Translations under genes and position numbers: made by a program
Part shown: positions 18,757 to 26,860 of the stretch, in pieces
How positions within the stretch are numbered: position 1 is the stretch's first letter
Layout of the letters: every line of letters starts with the position of its first letter
The notes under the pieces: generated by a model
The model's database searches: none
The model's input: only the letters and a program-made list of their open reading frames with translations
What the model was told of the DNA's origin: nothing
Assembly (NCBI GenBank): GCA_937873155.1
Contig: CALMVZ010000013.1
Coordinates: forward strand, 124,001-188,000
Source: an uncultured Bacteroidota bacterium
Lineage (GTDB): Bacteria; Bacteroidota; Bacteroidia; B-17B0; Aurantibacillaceae
Direction: 5' to 3'
Length of the DNA stretch: 64,000 nt

Positions 18757-18809
18757 ATTTCTTTCCCTGTTTGTGAGAAAGAAATCTTTCCCCGAAGGGA
18801 TGCCTTCGG
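18757..18809 (-). repeat. Two hairpins between the DUF4295 gene and ftsY
   Basis: A perfect 9-base-pair stem (18757-18765 with 18777-18785), followed on the minus strand by a T-rich run, and a 7-base-pair stem (18792-18798 with 18803-18809). Together they could reduce read-through into ftsY or protect the upstream ribosomal-protein mRNA. The first stem is A/T-rich and therefore weak. Confidence 0.55.
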
Positions 18810-18828
18810 CAAAATGTTTGAATAAAAA

Positions 18829-18984
18829 TTATTTCGATTTTAAGAAATCGTTAATATGATCGTTGTGTACGATCTCTTCACGGAATGCATAAGCACCTGT
18901 TTTAGGTGATTTGATCATCTTGATCACTTTGGTAAAATCTTTACCTTTTCCTGTCTTTAGTGTTGCAACTACCTTCTTAGCCAT
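18829..18984 (-). CDS. DUF4295 family protein
   Basis: A 51-residue basic protein translated from ATG 18984: it begins MAKKVVATLKTGKGKDF, continues VIKMIKSPKTGAYAFREE and ends DFLKSK. This matches the DUF4295 family, short proteins found almost only in Bacteroidota directly after rpmG. The size, lysine richness and fixed place in a ribosomal-protein operon suggest a ribosome-associated protein, but that is inference. There are 19 bases between the rpmG stop and this start. Confidence 0.92.
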   Translation of the reverse strand: MAKKVVATLKTGKGKDFTKVIKMIKSPKTGAYAFREEIVHNDHINDFLKSK

Positions 18985-19003
18985 TGTACAATATTTTTAA
19001 AGA

Positions 19004-19186
19004 TTACTTAATTTCTTTGTGAACAGTCATTTTCTTTAATATCGGATTGTATTTTTTCAATTCGATACGGTCAGGCGTGTTCTTTTTGTTCTTAGTAGTA
19101 ATGTAACGAGACGTTCCCGGCTTACCGCTGTCTTTATGCTCGGTGCATTCTAAAATTACCTGTATTCTGTTTTTACTGCGTGCCAT
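19004..19186 (-). CDS. rpmG: 50S ribosomal protein L33
   Basis: A 60-residue protein with the L33 pattern [28 protein letters not shown] and ELKKYNP. It lies near the tRNA exit site of the large subunit. This form has only one cysteine, so it is the zinc-free type. It follows rpmB with a 52-base spacer that holds a hairpin nearly identical to the one in front of rpmB. Confidence 0.97.
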   Translation of the reverse strand: MARSKNRIQVILECTEHKDSGKPGTSRYITTKNKKNTPDRIELKKYNPILKKMTVHKEIK

Positions 19187-19210
19187 CTTTTCTGATTTTT
19201 AAGTTTTATA

Positions 19211-19236
19211 CTGAAGTGTGCTTTGCTCTGCTTCAG
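19211..19236 (-). promoter_or_regulatory. Hairpin upstream of rpmG, copy of the rpmB leader hairpin
   Basis: A 6-base-pair stem (19211-19216 with 19231-19236) with a 14-base loop. The loop differs from that at 19503-19530 at only two positions. The hairpin ends exactly 25 bases before the rpmG ATG (19186), the same distance as the other copy before rpmB. It may be a binding site for a ribosomal protein or a processing signal. Confidence 0.6.
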
Positions 19237-19238
19237 TG

Positions 19239-19478
19239 TTATGCTGTGTAAATGCCGTTTGCTTTCGCATCCTTTAAACAAGCAAAGATTCCTTTTTTGT
19301 TAATGAATTTTAATGCCGAAGTAGACACACGAAGTGTTACCCATTCTCCTGTTTCAGGAACAAAAAACTTTTTACGTTTTAAGTTCACTTTGAACTGACG
19401 GCGAGACTTTGCGTTAGAGTGCGATACTTTGTTACCGCCCATCGCCTTTTTTCCTGTTATCTGACAAATACGTGACAT
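19239..19478 (-). CDS. rpmB: 50S ribosomal protein L28
   Basis: A 79-residue protein beginning MSRICQITGKKAMGGNKVSH, then NAKSRRQFKVNLKRKKFFVP and WVTLRVSTSALKFINKKG, the L28 signature throughout. It is the first gene of the rpmB-rpmG-DUF4295-ftsY run, preceded by a good promoter and a leader of about 70 bases with two hairpins. Confidence 0.97.
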   Translation of the reverse strand: MSRICQITGKKAMGGNKVSHSNAKSRRQFKVNLKRKKFFVPETGEWVTLRVSTSALKFINKKGIFACLKDAKANGIYTA

Positions 19479-19502
19479 ATTCTAAATGCTTTAATTATTA
19501 CT

Positions 19503-19550
19503 AATGAAGTGTACTTTGTTCTGCTTCATTATCCCCAAAAATTATGGGGA
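19503..19550 (-). promoter_or_regulatory. rpmB leader with two hairpins
   Basis: First hairpin: 6 base pairs (19532-19537 with 19545-19550). Second hairpin: 7 base pairs (19503-19509 with 19524-19530), ending 25 bases before the ATG and repeated before rpmG. Both lie downstream of the predicted transcription start. Such leaders often mediate ribosomal-protein autoregulation. Confidence 0.6.
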
Positions 19551-19552
19551 CG

Positions 19553-19583
19553 CAAATATACGACAATAAGCTAAAGTTGCAAA
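19553..19583 (-). promoter_or_regulatory. Promoter of the rpmB operon
   Basis: On the minus strand: -33 TTTG (complement of 19580-19583), exactly 19 bases, then -7 TATATTTG (complement of 19553-19560). This is a full match to the Bacteroidota housekeeping consensus. Confidence 0.8.
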
Positions 19584-19602
19584 ATTTTAGACCTATAACA
19601 GC

Positions 19603-20757
19603 CTATAATTCGTCAGAATATACCTGCCGGGTCTTATCCCTTAAATTATAGCCCGAGGCCATGACCTCTCCATAGGCTCCTGTGCTCCTGATAGCCAATA
19701 AGTTACCTCTTTCAGTCTCAGGTAATTCCATCGATTTTCCAAAGCAATCAGAGCTTTCACAGATCGGGCCAACCACATCATATTTCAGGGTCTTTCCCGA
19801 CGAACTTAAATTCTCGATCTTATGGTAAGCCTGGTATAAAGCAGGACGGATCAACTCGGTCATACCGGCATCAAGGATAGCGAAATTGGTGTTGATCGCT
19901 TTCTTAATATATAGAACGCGCGATATTAAAGAACCGCATTGTCCGGTTAGTGCTCTTCCCAATTCAAAATGTACTTCCTGGTTTGGACGAACTTCTAAGA
20001 ACTCTTTGAACACATTAAAGAAAGTTTCGAAACTAACAATATTCTCTTTATCCGGTTCTTTATAATTAATACCCAGCCCGCCGCCAACATTTATTATTTT
20101 GAGATCATAACCTTTATGAAGAAACCATTGATTGATCTCATTCACACGCTGGCACAATTTTTTGAAAGGAGTGAGATCAGTTATTTGAGAACCAATGTGA
20201 AAATGGATGCCGATCAATTTTAAGTTCGGCAATTTTTTCAGCAATGCAATTACTTCATCGAACTCGTAAGGGTTGATCCCGAATTTATTCTCTTCCAAAC
20301 CTGTTGTGATGTATTTATGGGTGTAAGCATCAACGTTTGGGTTGATACGTAATGCGATTGAGGCCACTTTATTTTTCTTCTGCGCGAGTTCATTCATTAC
20401 TTCCAGTTCCTGCAAACTCTCCACATTAAAACATAAAATATTCTGGTCTAAAGCATAATTTATTTCAGCATCACTTTTTCCAACACCGGCAAAAACAATT
20501 TTGTCATTGGTAAAATTACATTCTACGGCACGTTTCACTTCGTTACCGCTAACACAATCCGCACCAATACCGAAAGATTGAATTAGTTTTAAGATTTTCG
20601 GATCTGAATTCGCTTTCAATGCATAATGGACATGAAAGTTATGTTTAGAGAATTGTTTTTTCGCCTCTTCCATAGTTCTGATAAGCAAAGCAATATCGTA
20701 ATAATAGAACGGGGTTGGCAGTTTCTCAAATTTTTGTATCGTCTCTTTTGAAAACAT
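19603..20757 (-). CDS. lysA: Diaminopimelate decarboxylase
   Basis: A 384-residue fold-III PLP enzyme converting meso-diaminopimelate to lysine and CO2, the last step of lysine synthesis. HYALKAN places the PLP lysine at K48. FGIGADCVSGNE, HFHIGSQI, NVGGGLGI and GPICESSDCFGK are further family motifs, and the C-terminus carries GAYGEVMASGYN. It starts 10 bases after the aspartokinase stop, so the two form an operon. Confidence 0.95.
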   Translation of the reverse strand: MFSKETIQKFEKLPTPFYYYDIALLIRTMEEAKKQFSKHNFHVHYALKANSDPKILKLIQSFGIGADCVSGNEVKRAVECNFTNDKIVFAGVGKSDAEINYALDQNILCFNVESLQELEVMNELAQKKNKVASIALRINPNVDAYTHKYITTGLEENKFGINPYEFDEVIALLKKLPNLKLIGIHFHIGSQITDLTPFKKLCQRVNEINQWFLHKGYDLKIINVGGGLGINYKEPDKENIVSFETFFNVFKEFLEVRPNQEVHFELGRALTGQCGSLISRVLYIKKAINTNFAILDAGMTELIRPALYQAYHKIENLSSSGKTLKYDVVGPICESSDCFGKSMELPETERGNLLAIRSTGAYGEVMASGYNLRDKTRQVYSDEL

Positions 20758-20767
20758 ATCCGTTCTG

Positions 20768-22087
20768 TTAATAATTAAACAACCCTTTATTCAAAGCCAT
20801 CAAAGCATCCTTCTTCAACGAACCGTCGATCAGCACCGAGATATTATTCGGGCTTCCGCCGTAAGAAACCATTCGTAAAGGAATATCTTTTAAAGCCGCT
20901 AAAACTTTGTAACCGTAACCTGTAGATTCTTTTGGTAAACTCCCAACAACGCAAATGATGGTTTGGTTCTCTTCAATAATTACATTTGCGATCTCCTCTA
21001 ACTCTTTCCTGATCTCCTTTAAATGTTTAGAGCTATCGATAGTTAAAGAAACAGCGATCTCAGATGTGGTGATCATATCAATAGGTGTTTTGTACCGCTC
21101 AAAAATTTCAAACACAGCACGTAAGAAACCGTGGGCTAATAACATTCGGTCACTTTTAATATTGATGGCAATGATACCGTCTTTCGCAGCGACAGCTTTT
21201 AATCCATCCTTATTACTAACATTAGCAGCAATTAAAGTTCCCGGAGCTTCAGGCTGCATGGTATTCTTTAAACGAACAGGAATATTTCTTTTTTGAGCAG
21301 GTAAGATACAAGTAGGGTGCAAGATCTTCGCACCGAAATAAGCTAACTCTGCCGCTTCATCAAAACTTAATTCATTAATAGGATGAGTTTTATTAACAAA
21401 CCGCGGATCATTATTGTGCATGCCGTCGATGTCGGTCCAGATCTGAACTTCGGTACAATATAAAGCTGCCCCAATGATAGAAGCAGTGTAATCACTTCCC
21501 CCTCTTTTTAAATTATCTATCTCGCCAAATTCATTTCTGCAGATGTAACCTTGGGTGATGAAAAGATTTTCACCAGGATATTTTTTTAATTCTGAGTTGA
21601 TATTTGTTTCAATATAGTTTAAGTCGGGCTCTTCATTCTCATCAATTCGCATGAAATTAAGAGCGGGAAGAAGAACCGATTTAATATTTTGTTCCGATAA
21701 ATAATAATGGAACATGGCAGTACTTAATAATTCACCTTGTGCTAAAACAGCTTTCTCTTCGTTAGCTGTGAACATATCTAAAGTAAAAGCACGCAGGTAA
21801 TTGAAATGATGAGTGATCAGGTCCGAAGCTTTCTTTTTGTATTCGTCGGTCTTATAAAGTTTAGCGATCTCGCCTTTGTATTTATCTTCGAGTTTTGTAA
21901 TTAACTCATTTGCTTTAGCTGTATCTTTTTTATACAAAGCTTCGCTGATCTCAACCAAAGAGTTGGTTGTTCCGCTCATAGCAGAAAGTACCACCACTTT
22001 CGGTTCGTTGTTTACAACTAGTTGCTGAAGCGCGCGGATCCGTTCCGCACTTCCTACACTTGTTCCCCCAAATTTTAATACCTGCAT
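20768..22087 (-). CDS. lysC: Aspartate kinase
   Basis: A 439-residue monofunctional aspartokinase: KFGGTSVGSAER at 4-15, the kinase-domain LKRGGSDYTAS, then TDIDGMHNNDPR, and two C-terminal ACT-like domains (about 300-439). It phosphorylates aspartate, the committed step toward lysine, threonine and methionine. ACT domains usually bind lysine for feedback inhibition. Pairing with lysA suggests this isozyme serves lysine or diaminopimelate synthesis. A possible attenuator lies directly upstream. Confidence 0.95.
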   Translation of the reverse strand: MQVLKFGGTSVGSAERIRALQQLVVNNEPKVVVLSAMSGTTNSLVEISEALYKKDTAKANELITKLEDKYKGEIAKLYKTDEYKKKASDLITHHFNYLRAFTLDMFTANEEKAVLAQGELLSTAMFHYYLSEQNIKSVLLPALNFMRIDENEEPDLNYIETNINSELKKYPGENLFITQGYICRNEFGEIDNLKRGGSDYTASIIGAALYCTEVQIWTDIDGMHNNDPRFVNKTHPINELSFDEAAELAYFGAKILHPTCILPAQKRNIPVRLKNTMQPEAPGTLIAANVSNKDGLKAVAAKDGIIAINIKSDRMLLAHGFLRAVFEIFERYKTPIDMITTSEIAVSLTIDSSKHLKEIRKELEEIANVIIEENQTIICVVGSLPKESTGYGYKVLAALKDIPLRMVSYGGSPNNISVLIDGSLKKDALMALNKGLFNY

Positions 22088-22140
22088 AATATAAATTCAA
22101 TTGAAAGGTTAAAGATGATAAAAATAAAATGATCTGACAC

Positions 22141-22162
22141 AAAAAAAGAAGCACGTAGCTCC
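22141..22162 (-). terminator. Small intrinsic terminator in the lysC leader
   Basis: On the minus strand GGAGC (complement of 22158-22162) pairs with GCTTC (complement of 22148-22152) around TACGT, with one G-T wobble, followed at once by seven T (22141-22147). The stem is short, but its position between the leader peptide and lysC fits an attenuator. It could also simply end the kelch gene transcript. Confidence 0.5.
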
Positions 22163-22167
22163 GGGAA

Positions 22168-22224
22168 CTAATTAACGGCCGGGTTGGCCTTACATTTTCG
22201 TTTATATGAAATAACAGTCGCCAT
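22168..22224 (-). CDS. Putative Lys-rich leader peptide of the lysC-lysA operon
   Basis: An 18-codon ORF, MATVISYKRKCKANPAVN, from ATG 22224 to TAG 22168. Three of five consecutive codons are lysine (positions 8, 10, 12). It starts about 9 bases after a good -7 box and ends 5 bases before the terminator stem. The last Lys codon touches the first arm of a GGCC-AACCC-GGCC hairpin (22186-22189 with 22177-22180). Both the region within codons 15-16 and the base of the terminator contain CCGG, which could pair instead. That is the geometry of classical attenuation by lysyl-tRNA shortage. A chance ORF cannot be excluded. Confidence 0.45.
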   Translation of the reverse strand: MATVISYKRKCKANPAVN

Positions 22225-22233
22225 TTACGCCAA

Positions 22234-22264
22234 CAAAGAAAATAAGATTTAAAGAAACTGCAAA
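22234..22264 (-). promoter_or_regulatory. Promoter of the lysC leader
   Basis: On the minus strand: TTTG (complement of 22261-22264), exactly 19 bases, then TTTCTTTG (complement of 22234-22241), one mismatch from TAnnTTTG. It begins right behind the stop codon of the kelch gene. Confidence 0.55.
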
Positions 22265-22265
22265 A

Positions 22266-23459
22266 TTATTGGATAATAAGTTTTGAACTGTAAGTACCGC
22301 AAACCAAAAAATATATACCCTGACTAAGCGAACTTACATTTATCTGATGATTTCCTTTAAGGTCGCCTGAAAGCAATACTCTACCGGTTGCATCAACGAT
22401 TTCATAATTATTTAAATAATTTTTCGGCAATTTCACGGTGATCTTTTCTGAGGAAGGATTAGGAAATATTCTGAGTCCTGCTTTTTCTTCTAGCTCATTT
22501 ATCCCAACAAACTGAGTTGCCTTCCAGGTTTGTTTTAAGCGGGTATTCCCCTGGTCTATTCCGCACGTATAATAAAAGTTAGTATTAGTAAAGTTTGTAA
22601 AGCCAATACCACCTTTCCTTCCAACGCCAGGCAGCGAAGTGAGTTGGGTCCATGTATTTGATCCAATACTATATTTCCAGACATCGTTGTAATAATTATT
22701 TAAACTATCCAATCCTCCGAACACCACAAGATCATTATTTATATTTTGCATTGTTGCATAAGCTCTTCCGGGTCCGGGAAACGTACTTATTTGAGTCCAG
22801 GTATCCAGAGCCGGATCATATTCAAATAACTCTTTTCTGAATCTTCCGTTCACATCTCTTCCGAAAAGCAAATAGCCCTTAAGATTAGCAAAAGCTGAAC
22901 AAGCACGCCAGCAAGTAAAAGGCATATTGTTTTTTTGGGTCCAGGTATCATTCAGCATATTATATACCCAAATCTCAGATAAAGCACCGGTTGCAGAGAA
23001 GGCTCCGCCCATTATAAATACGTGAGCGGCGCCATTCCAGAAAACCGAAGCGCCTCTGACGCCATTACCGGGTTTTGAAGTGTAGGCTGTCCACGAATTC
23101 GTTATTGGAGAATACATCCAAATATCGTTTAGGTCAATTCCACCTGCTTCCCCTCCAAATACATATCCATTCGATCCATTGCTAAAGGCTACTGCATATT
23201 GACGTTCCTGACCCGCTGGCATTGAGGCAATAGGAGCCCAAGTATCTGTTGCCAGATCTAAAGAATAAAAATCTTTAGTAAGAGCCCATCCAACCTGTAA
23301 GCCTGTGCCACAATAGGCTTTTCCGTCGTTCAAAATAAAAGCTACCCCATCATCACGTTCGTAACCGGGAAAATCGGATAATTGCGTCCAGGATTGACAA
23401 GATCCGGTAAAGGAAATTAGATAAACGCCAATGGCAGCTATGCAATGTTTTAAAAGCAT
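22266..23459 (-). CDS. Kelch-repeat beta-propeller with T9SS type A sorting domain
   Basis: A 397-residue exported protein. After the signal peptide come about six kelch units of roughly 50 residues, each with the DxWxY/W pattern (NDIWMYSPITNSWT, SEIWVYNMLNDTWTQ, KELFEYDPALDTWTQ, NDVWKYSIGSNTWTQ) and preceding GG. The last 75 residues (LRIFPNPSSEKITVKL, YEIVDATGRVLLSG, GIYFLVC) form a type A C-terminal signal for type IX secretion. Kelch propellers are usually binding modules; the ligand is unknown. The gene is divergent from carB. Confidence 0.9.
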   Translation of the reverse strand: MLLKHCIAAIGVYLISFTGSCQSWTQLSDFPGYERDDGVAFILNDGKAYCGTGLQVGWALTKDFYSLDLATDTWAPIASMPAGQERQYAVAFSNGSNGYVFGGEAGGIDLNDIWMYSPITNSWTAYTSKPGNGVRGASVFWNGAAHVFIMGGAFSATGALSEIWVYNMLNDTWTQKNNMPFTCWRACSAFANLKGYLLFGRDVNGRFRKELFEYDPALDTWTQISTFPGPGRAYATMQNINNDLVVFGGLDSLNNYYNDVWKYSIGSNTWTQLTSLPGVGRKGGIGFTNFTNTNFYYTCGIDQGNTRLKQTWKATQFVGINELEEKAGLRIFPNPSSEKITVKLPKNYLNNYEIVDATGRVLLSGDLKGNHQINVSSLSQGIYFLVCGTYSSKLIIQ

Positions 23460-23574
23460 ATTTTAGTTAACGAAAGTTAAGCAATTTTATTTTATTAATA
23501 ACTCGTTAATATCTTGTTTTTCGGAGGAGGTACAAAGGCACTATCTTTACGCGGTTACAAAAGTTCGTTGTTCG

Positions 23575-23650
23575 TAGTTGGTAGTTCGTAGAATTTCCCC
23601 AGATCATACGTACAACACTCTCCGAATTCCGAACTATAAACTACCAACTA
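23575..23650 (+). repeat. Inverted repeat in the carB leader
   Basis: Perfect 12-base arms (23575-23586 and 23639-23650) with a 52-base interval. The right arm ends 6 bases before the carB ATG, so a hairpin would cover the ribosome-binding region. The short words TAGTT and GTTCG recur several times inside. Confidence 0.65.
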
Positions 23651-23656
23651 AATAAT

Positions 23657-26473
23657 ATGCCAAAAGATAGTTCAATAAAATCAGTTTTAATTATAGGTTC
23701 AGGTCCCATTATTATCGGGCAAGCATGTGAATTCGATTATTCAGGATCACAAGCCGCAAAAAGTTTAAGGGAAGAAGGTATCGAGGTGAGTTTAATTAAT
23801 AGTAACCCCGCTACTATTATGACTGATAAAGTAACAGCTGACCATATTTACTTGTGGCCATTAGAAGTAAAATCAATCATCAAAATATTAGAAGAAAGAC
23901 AAATTGACGCTGTATTGCCAACCATGGGCGGGCAAACCGCTTTGAATCTTGCACTGAAATGTGAAGACATGGGTATTTGGAAAAAATATAATGTGAAGAT
24001 GATCGGTGTGGATATTGAAGCGATCAAAGTTACAGAAGACCGTGATCTGTTTCGCATACGAATGAACGAGATCGGTGTTGGAATGGCTCCGAGCAAGATC
24101 GCGAAAAGTTTTTTAGAAGGTAAATCGGTTGCGCAGGAATTTGGGTTCCCTTTGGTAATTCGTCCTTCGTTCACTTTAGGAGGAAGCGGCGGATCTGTGG
24201 TATATGAAAAAGAAAATTTCGATGCTTTATTGAACCGCGGATTGCAAACTTCTCCTATTCACGAAGTATTAATTGATAAAGCCGTTTTAGGTTGGAAAGA
24301 ATATGAATTAGAATTGTTACGTGATAAGAACGACAACGTTGCGATCATATGTTCCATAGAGAATTTTGATCCGATGGGTGTGCATACAGGCGATAGTATC
24401 ACTGTGGCACCTGCGATGACATTAAGTGACAGCACGTACCAGAAAATGCGTACGATGGCAATTAAGATGATGCGTAGTATCGGAAATTTTGCAGGAGGAT
24501 GTAATGTTCAGTTTGCCGTGAGTAACGATGAAACTGAAGAAATTATCGCAATTGAAATTAATCCGCGTGTTTCACGTTCCTCTGCTTTAGCAAGTAAGGC
24601 AACGGGTTATCCAATTGCACGTATCGCAAGTAAATTAGCGATAGGTTATCACTTAGATGAATTGATCAATCAGATCACAAAATCAACATCAGCATATTTC
24701 GAACCAACATTAGATTACGTTATAGTAAAAATCCCACGTTGGAACTTTGATAAATTCAAAGGTTGTAACCGTGAGTTAGGTTTCCAGATGAAATCGGTTG
24801 GTGAAGTAATGGCGATCGGAAGAAGTTTCCAGGAAGCATTGCAAAAAGCGTGTCAGAGTTTAGAAATTAAACGTAATGGTTTAGGTGCGGATGGAAAAGA
24901 GAACACGAACACTGCGGAATTATTGCAGGCATTAGAGCGTCCGAGCTGGAACCGTTTGTTCATGATCTACGATGCAATGAAACATGGTATCGCGATCAAG
25001 ACCATTCAGAAATTAACGAAGATCGATATGTGGTTCCTTCAGCAGATCGAAGAAATGATCGCCTTGGAGAACGAAATTTCAAAATATAAATTAGGTGATC
25101 TCCCAAAAGAGCTTTTATACGAAGCGAAACAAAAAGGGTATGCTGACAGGCAAGTTGCTCATCTTTTAAAATGTTTAGAGAGCGAAGTGTATAAGAAGAG
25201 AAATGATCTCGGTATTAAGCGTGTTTACAAATTAGTTGACACCTGCGCTGCAGAGTTTGAAGCAAAAACACCGTATTACTATTCAACTTTCGAAGATGAG
25301 AATGAAAGTGTGCGTTCCGATAAAAAGAAAGTGGTCATTTTAGGAAGCGGCCCGAACCGTATTGGCCAGGGGATCGAATTTGATTACAGTTGTGTCCATG
25401 GCGTGCTTGCTGCAAAAGAATGTGGTTACGAAACGATCATGATCAACTGTAACCCGGAAACCGTTAGTACGGATTTTAGCACAGCTGATAAATTATATTT
25501 CGAACCTGTATTCTGGGAACATATTTATGATATCATCCTTCATGAAAAGCCGGAAGGTGTTATTGTTCAGTTGGGCGGACAAACAGCGTTAAAATTAGCT
25601 GAAAAATTAGAGCGCTATGGAATTAAGATCATAGGTACAGATTTCAAATCTTTAGATCTTGCGGAAGACAGAGGAAGTTTCTCAACTTTATTGAAAGAAA
25701 ATAAAATTCCGTATCCAAAATTTGGTGTGATCAATGATGCTGAAGAAGCAATTAGTTTGTCAAAAGAGTTGGGTTTTCCGTTATTGGTTCGCCCGAGTTA
25801 TGTATTAGGCGGACAAAGCATGAAGATCGTGATCAACGAGGAAGAATTGGAAACGCATGTAGTGAAATTATTGAATGATCTTCCTGATAATAAAGTTTTG
25901 CTGGATCACTTTTTAGAAGGCGCCATTGAAGCAGAAGCTGATGCGATCTGCGATGGAACCGACGTTTATATTATCGGGATCATGGAACACATTGAGCCGG
26001 CCGGAATTCACTCAGGAGATTCTTACGCTGTTTTACCTCCGTTCGATTTAAGTGATGATGTAATTAAACAGATAGAGCAGCACACAAAAACAATTGCGCT
26101 TGCATTAAAAACCGTTGGGCTGATCAACATTCAGTTCGCTGTAAAAGATGGTGTGGTTTACATCATAGAAGCGAATCCGCGCGCATCACGTACAGTTCCG
26201 TTCATTGCAAAAGCATATGATGAGCCATATGTGAATTATGCAACCAAAGTCATGTTACGAGAGAAAAAGGTAAAAGATTTTAATTTCGCGCCTAAGAAAA
26301 AAGGCTACGCAATAAAAATTCCGGTATTCAGTTACGAAAAATTCCCTGAGATCCAGAAGGAATTAGGTCCGGAAATGAAATCAACAGGAGAAGCAATATA
26401 CTTTATTGATGATCTTTACGATGAGTATTTCCAGAATATTTACAGTGAGAGAAACCTGTATTTAAGTAAATAA
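23657..26473 (+). CDS. carB: Carbamoyl-phosphate synthase large subunit, lacking the C-terminal MGS domain
   Basis: A 938-residue protein with two homologous ATP-grasp halves (first: IGSGPIIIGQACEFDYSG; second: LGSGPNRIGQGIEFDYS). Conserved ATP-site segments include MGGQTALNL and QLGGQTALKLA, with EINPRVSRSSALASKATGYP and EANPRASRTVPF. It makes carbamoyl phosphate from bicarbonate, ammonia (from CarA glutaminase) and two ATP, feeding arginine and pyrimidine synthesis. E. coli CarB is 1073 residues; the last 130 or so residues, the methylglyoxal-synthase-like regulatory domain that binds UMP and ornithine, are absent. The sequence ends cleanly after the second carbamoyl-phosphate domain. carA is not in the window. 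Confidence 0.96.
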   Translation: MPKDSSIKSVLIIGSGPIIIGQACEFDYSGSQAAKSLREEGIEVSLINSNPATIMTDKVTADHIYLWPLEVKSIIKILEERQIDAVLPTMGGQTALNLALKCEDMGIWKKYNVKMIGVDIEAIKVTEDRDLFRIRMNEIGVGMAPSKIAKSFLEGKSVAQEFGFPLVIRPSFTLGGSGGSVVYEKENFDALLNRGLQTSPIHEVLIDKAVLGWKEYELELLRDKNDNVAIICSIENFDPMGVHTGDSITVAPAMTLSDSTYQKMRTMAIKMMRSIGNFAGGCNVQFAVSNDETEEIIAIEINPRVSRSSALASKATGYPIARIASKLAIGYHLDELINQITKSTSAYFEPTLDYVIVKIPRWNFDKFKGCNRELGFQMKSVGEVMAIGRSFQEALQKACQSLEIKRNGLGADGKENTNTAELLQALERPSWNRLFMIYDAMKHGIAIKTIQKLTKIDMWFLQQIEEMIALENEISKYKLGDLPKELLYEAKQKGYADRQVAHLLKCLESEVYKKRNDLGIKRVYKLVDTCAAEFEAKTPYYYSTFEDENESVRSDKKKVVILGSGPNRIGQGIEFDYSCVHGVLAAKECGYETIMINCNPETVSTDFSTADKLYFEPVFWEHIYDIILHEKPEGVIVQLGGQTALKLAEKLERYGIKIIGTDFKSLDLAEDRGSFSTLLKENKIPYPKFGVINDAEEAISLSKELGFPLLVRPSYVLGGQSMKIVINEEELETHVVKLLNDLPDNKVLLDHFLEGAIEAEADAICDGTDVYIIGIMEHIEPAGIHSGDSYAVLPPFDLSDDVIKQIEQHTKTIALALKTVGLINIQFAVKDGVVYIIEANPRASRTVPFIAKAYDEPYVNYATKVMLREKKVKDFNFAPKKKGYAIKIPVFSYEKFPEIQKELGPEMKSTGEAIYFIDDLYDEYFQNIYSERNLYLSK

Positions 26474-26571
26474 CCATTTACCGATTCCATCTACCGTTTA
26501 CCGCCGTTTGGCGAAAATTAACGTATTACGAGTCTGAAATTTTAAGATATTTGACCTACTAAATAAACGCC

Positions 26572-26781
26572 ATGCGCGATATAATCTGGACAGTCATAAT
26601 CATTTGGGTCATCTTCAGGATCATCAGTGCTTTTAGAAGTTATTCGTCACCTTCGTCTAAAAGAACTGCCCGGGACCATCATCACAATGCAGACCGGAAT
26701 ACCACTTCTCAAGCACCTCATAAAAAGGGCGAATTAAAGCCGGATGCAGGTGAATATATTGATTATGAAGAGATAAAATAA
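26572..26781 (+). CDS. DUF4834 family small membrane protein
   Basis: A 69-residue protein with one N-terminal transmembrane helix (IIWTVIIIWVIFRIISAF), then a charged disordered stretch with several histidines, and the terminal motif GEYIDYEEIK, which is the conserved end of DUF4834 proteins. Function unknown; found widely in Bacteroidota. Confidence 0.82.
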   Translation: MRDIIWTVIIIWVIFRIISAFRSYSSPSSKRTARDHHHNADRNTTSQAPHKKGELKPDAGEYIDYEEIK

Positions 26782-26860
26782 AAAGGCTAAAATCTTTTAT
26801 TAATTCTCTCAAATCCTCTATATTTAAAGAAAATATAAACCTCTTTAAACAGAAAATATC

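Noticed and set aside
19211-19530. CRISPR-like direct repeats
   Set aside because: There are only two copies, almost 300 bases apart, each in front of a ribosomal-protein gene, with a coding region between them.
22088-22265. Lysine riboswitch upstream of lysC
   Set aside because: The space is about 177 bases and shows none of the conserved five-helix core; a leader-peptide mechanism fits better.
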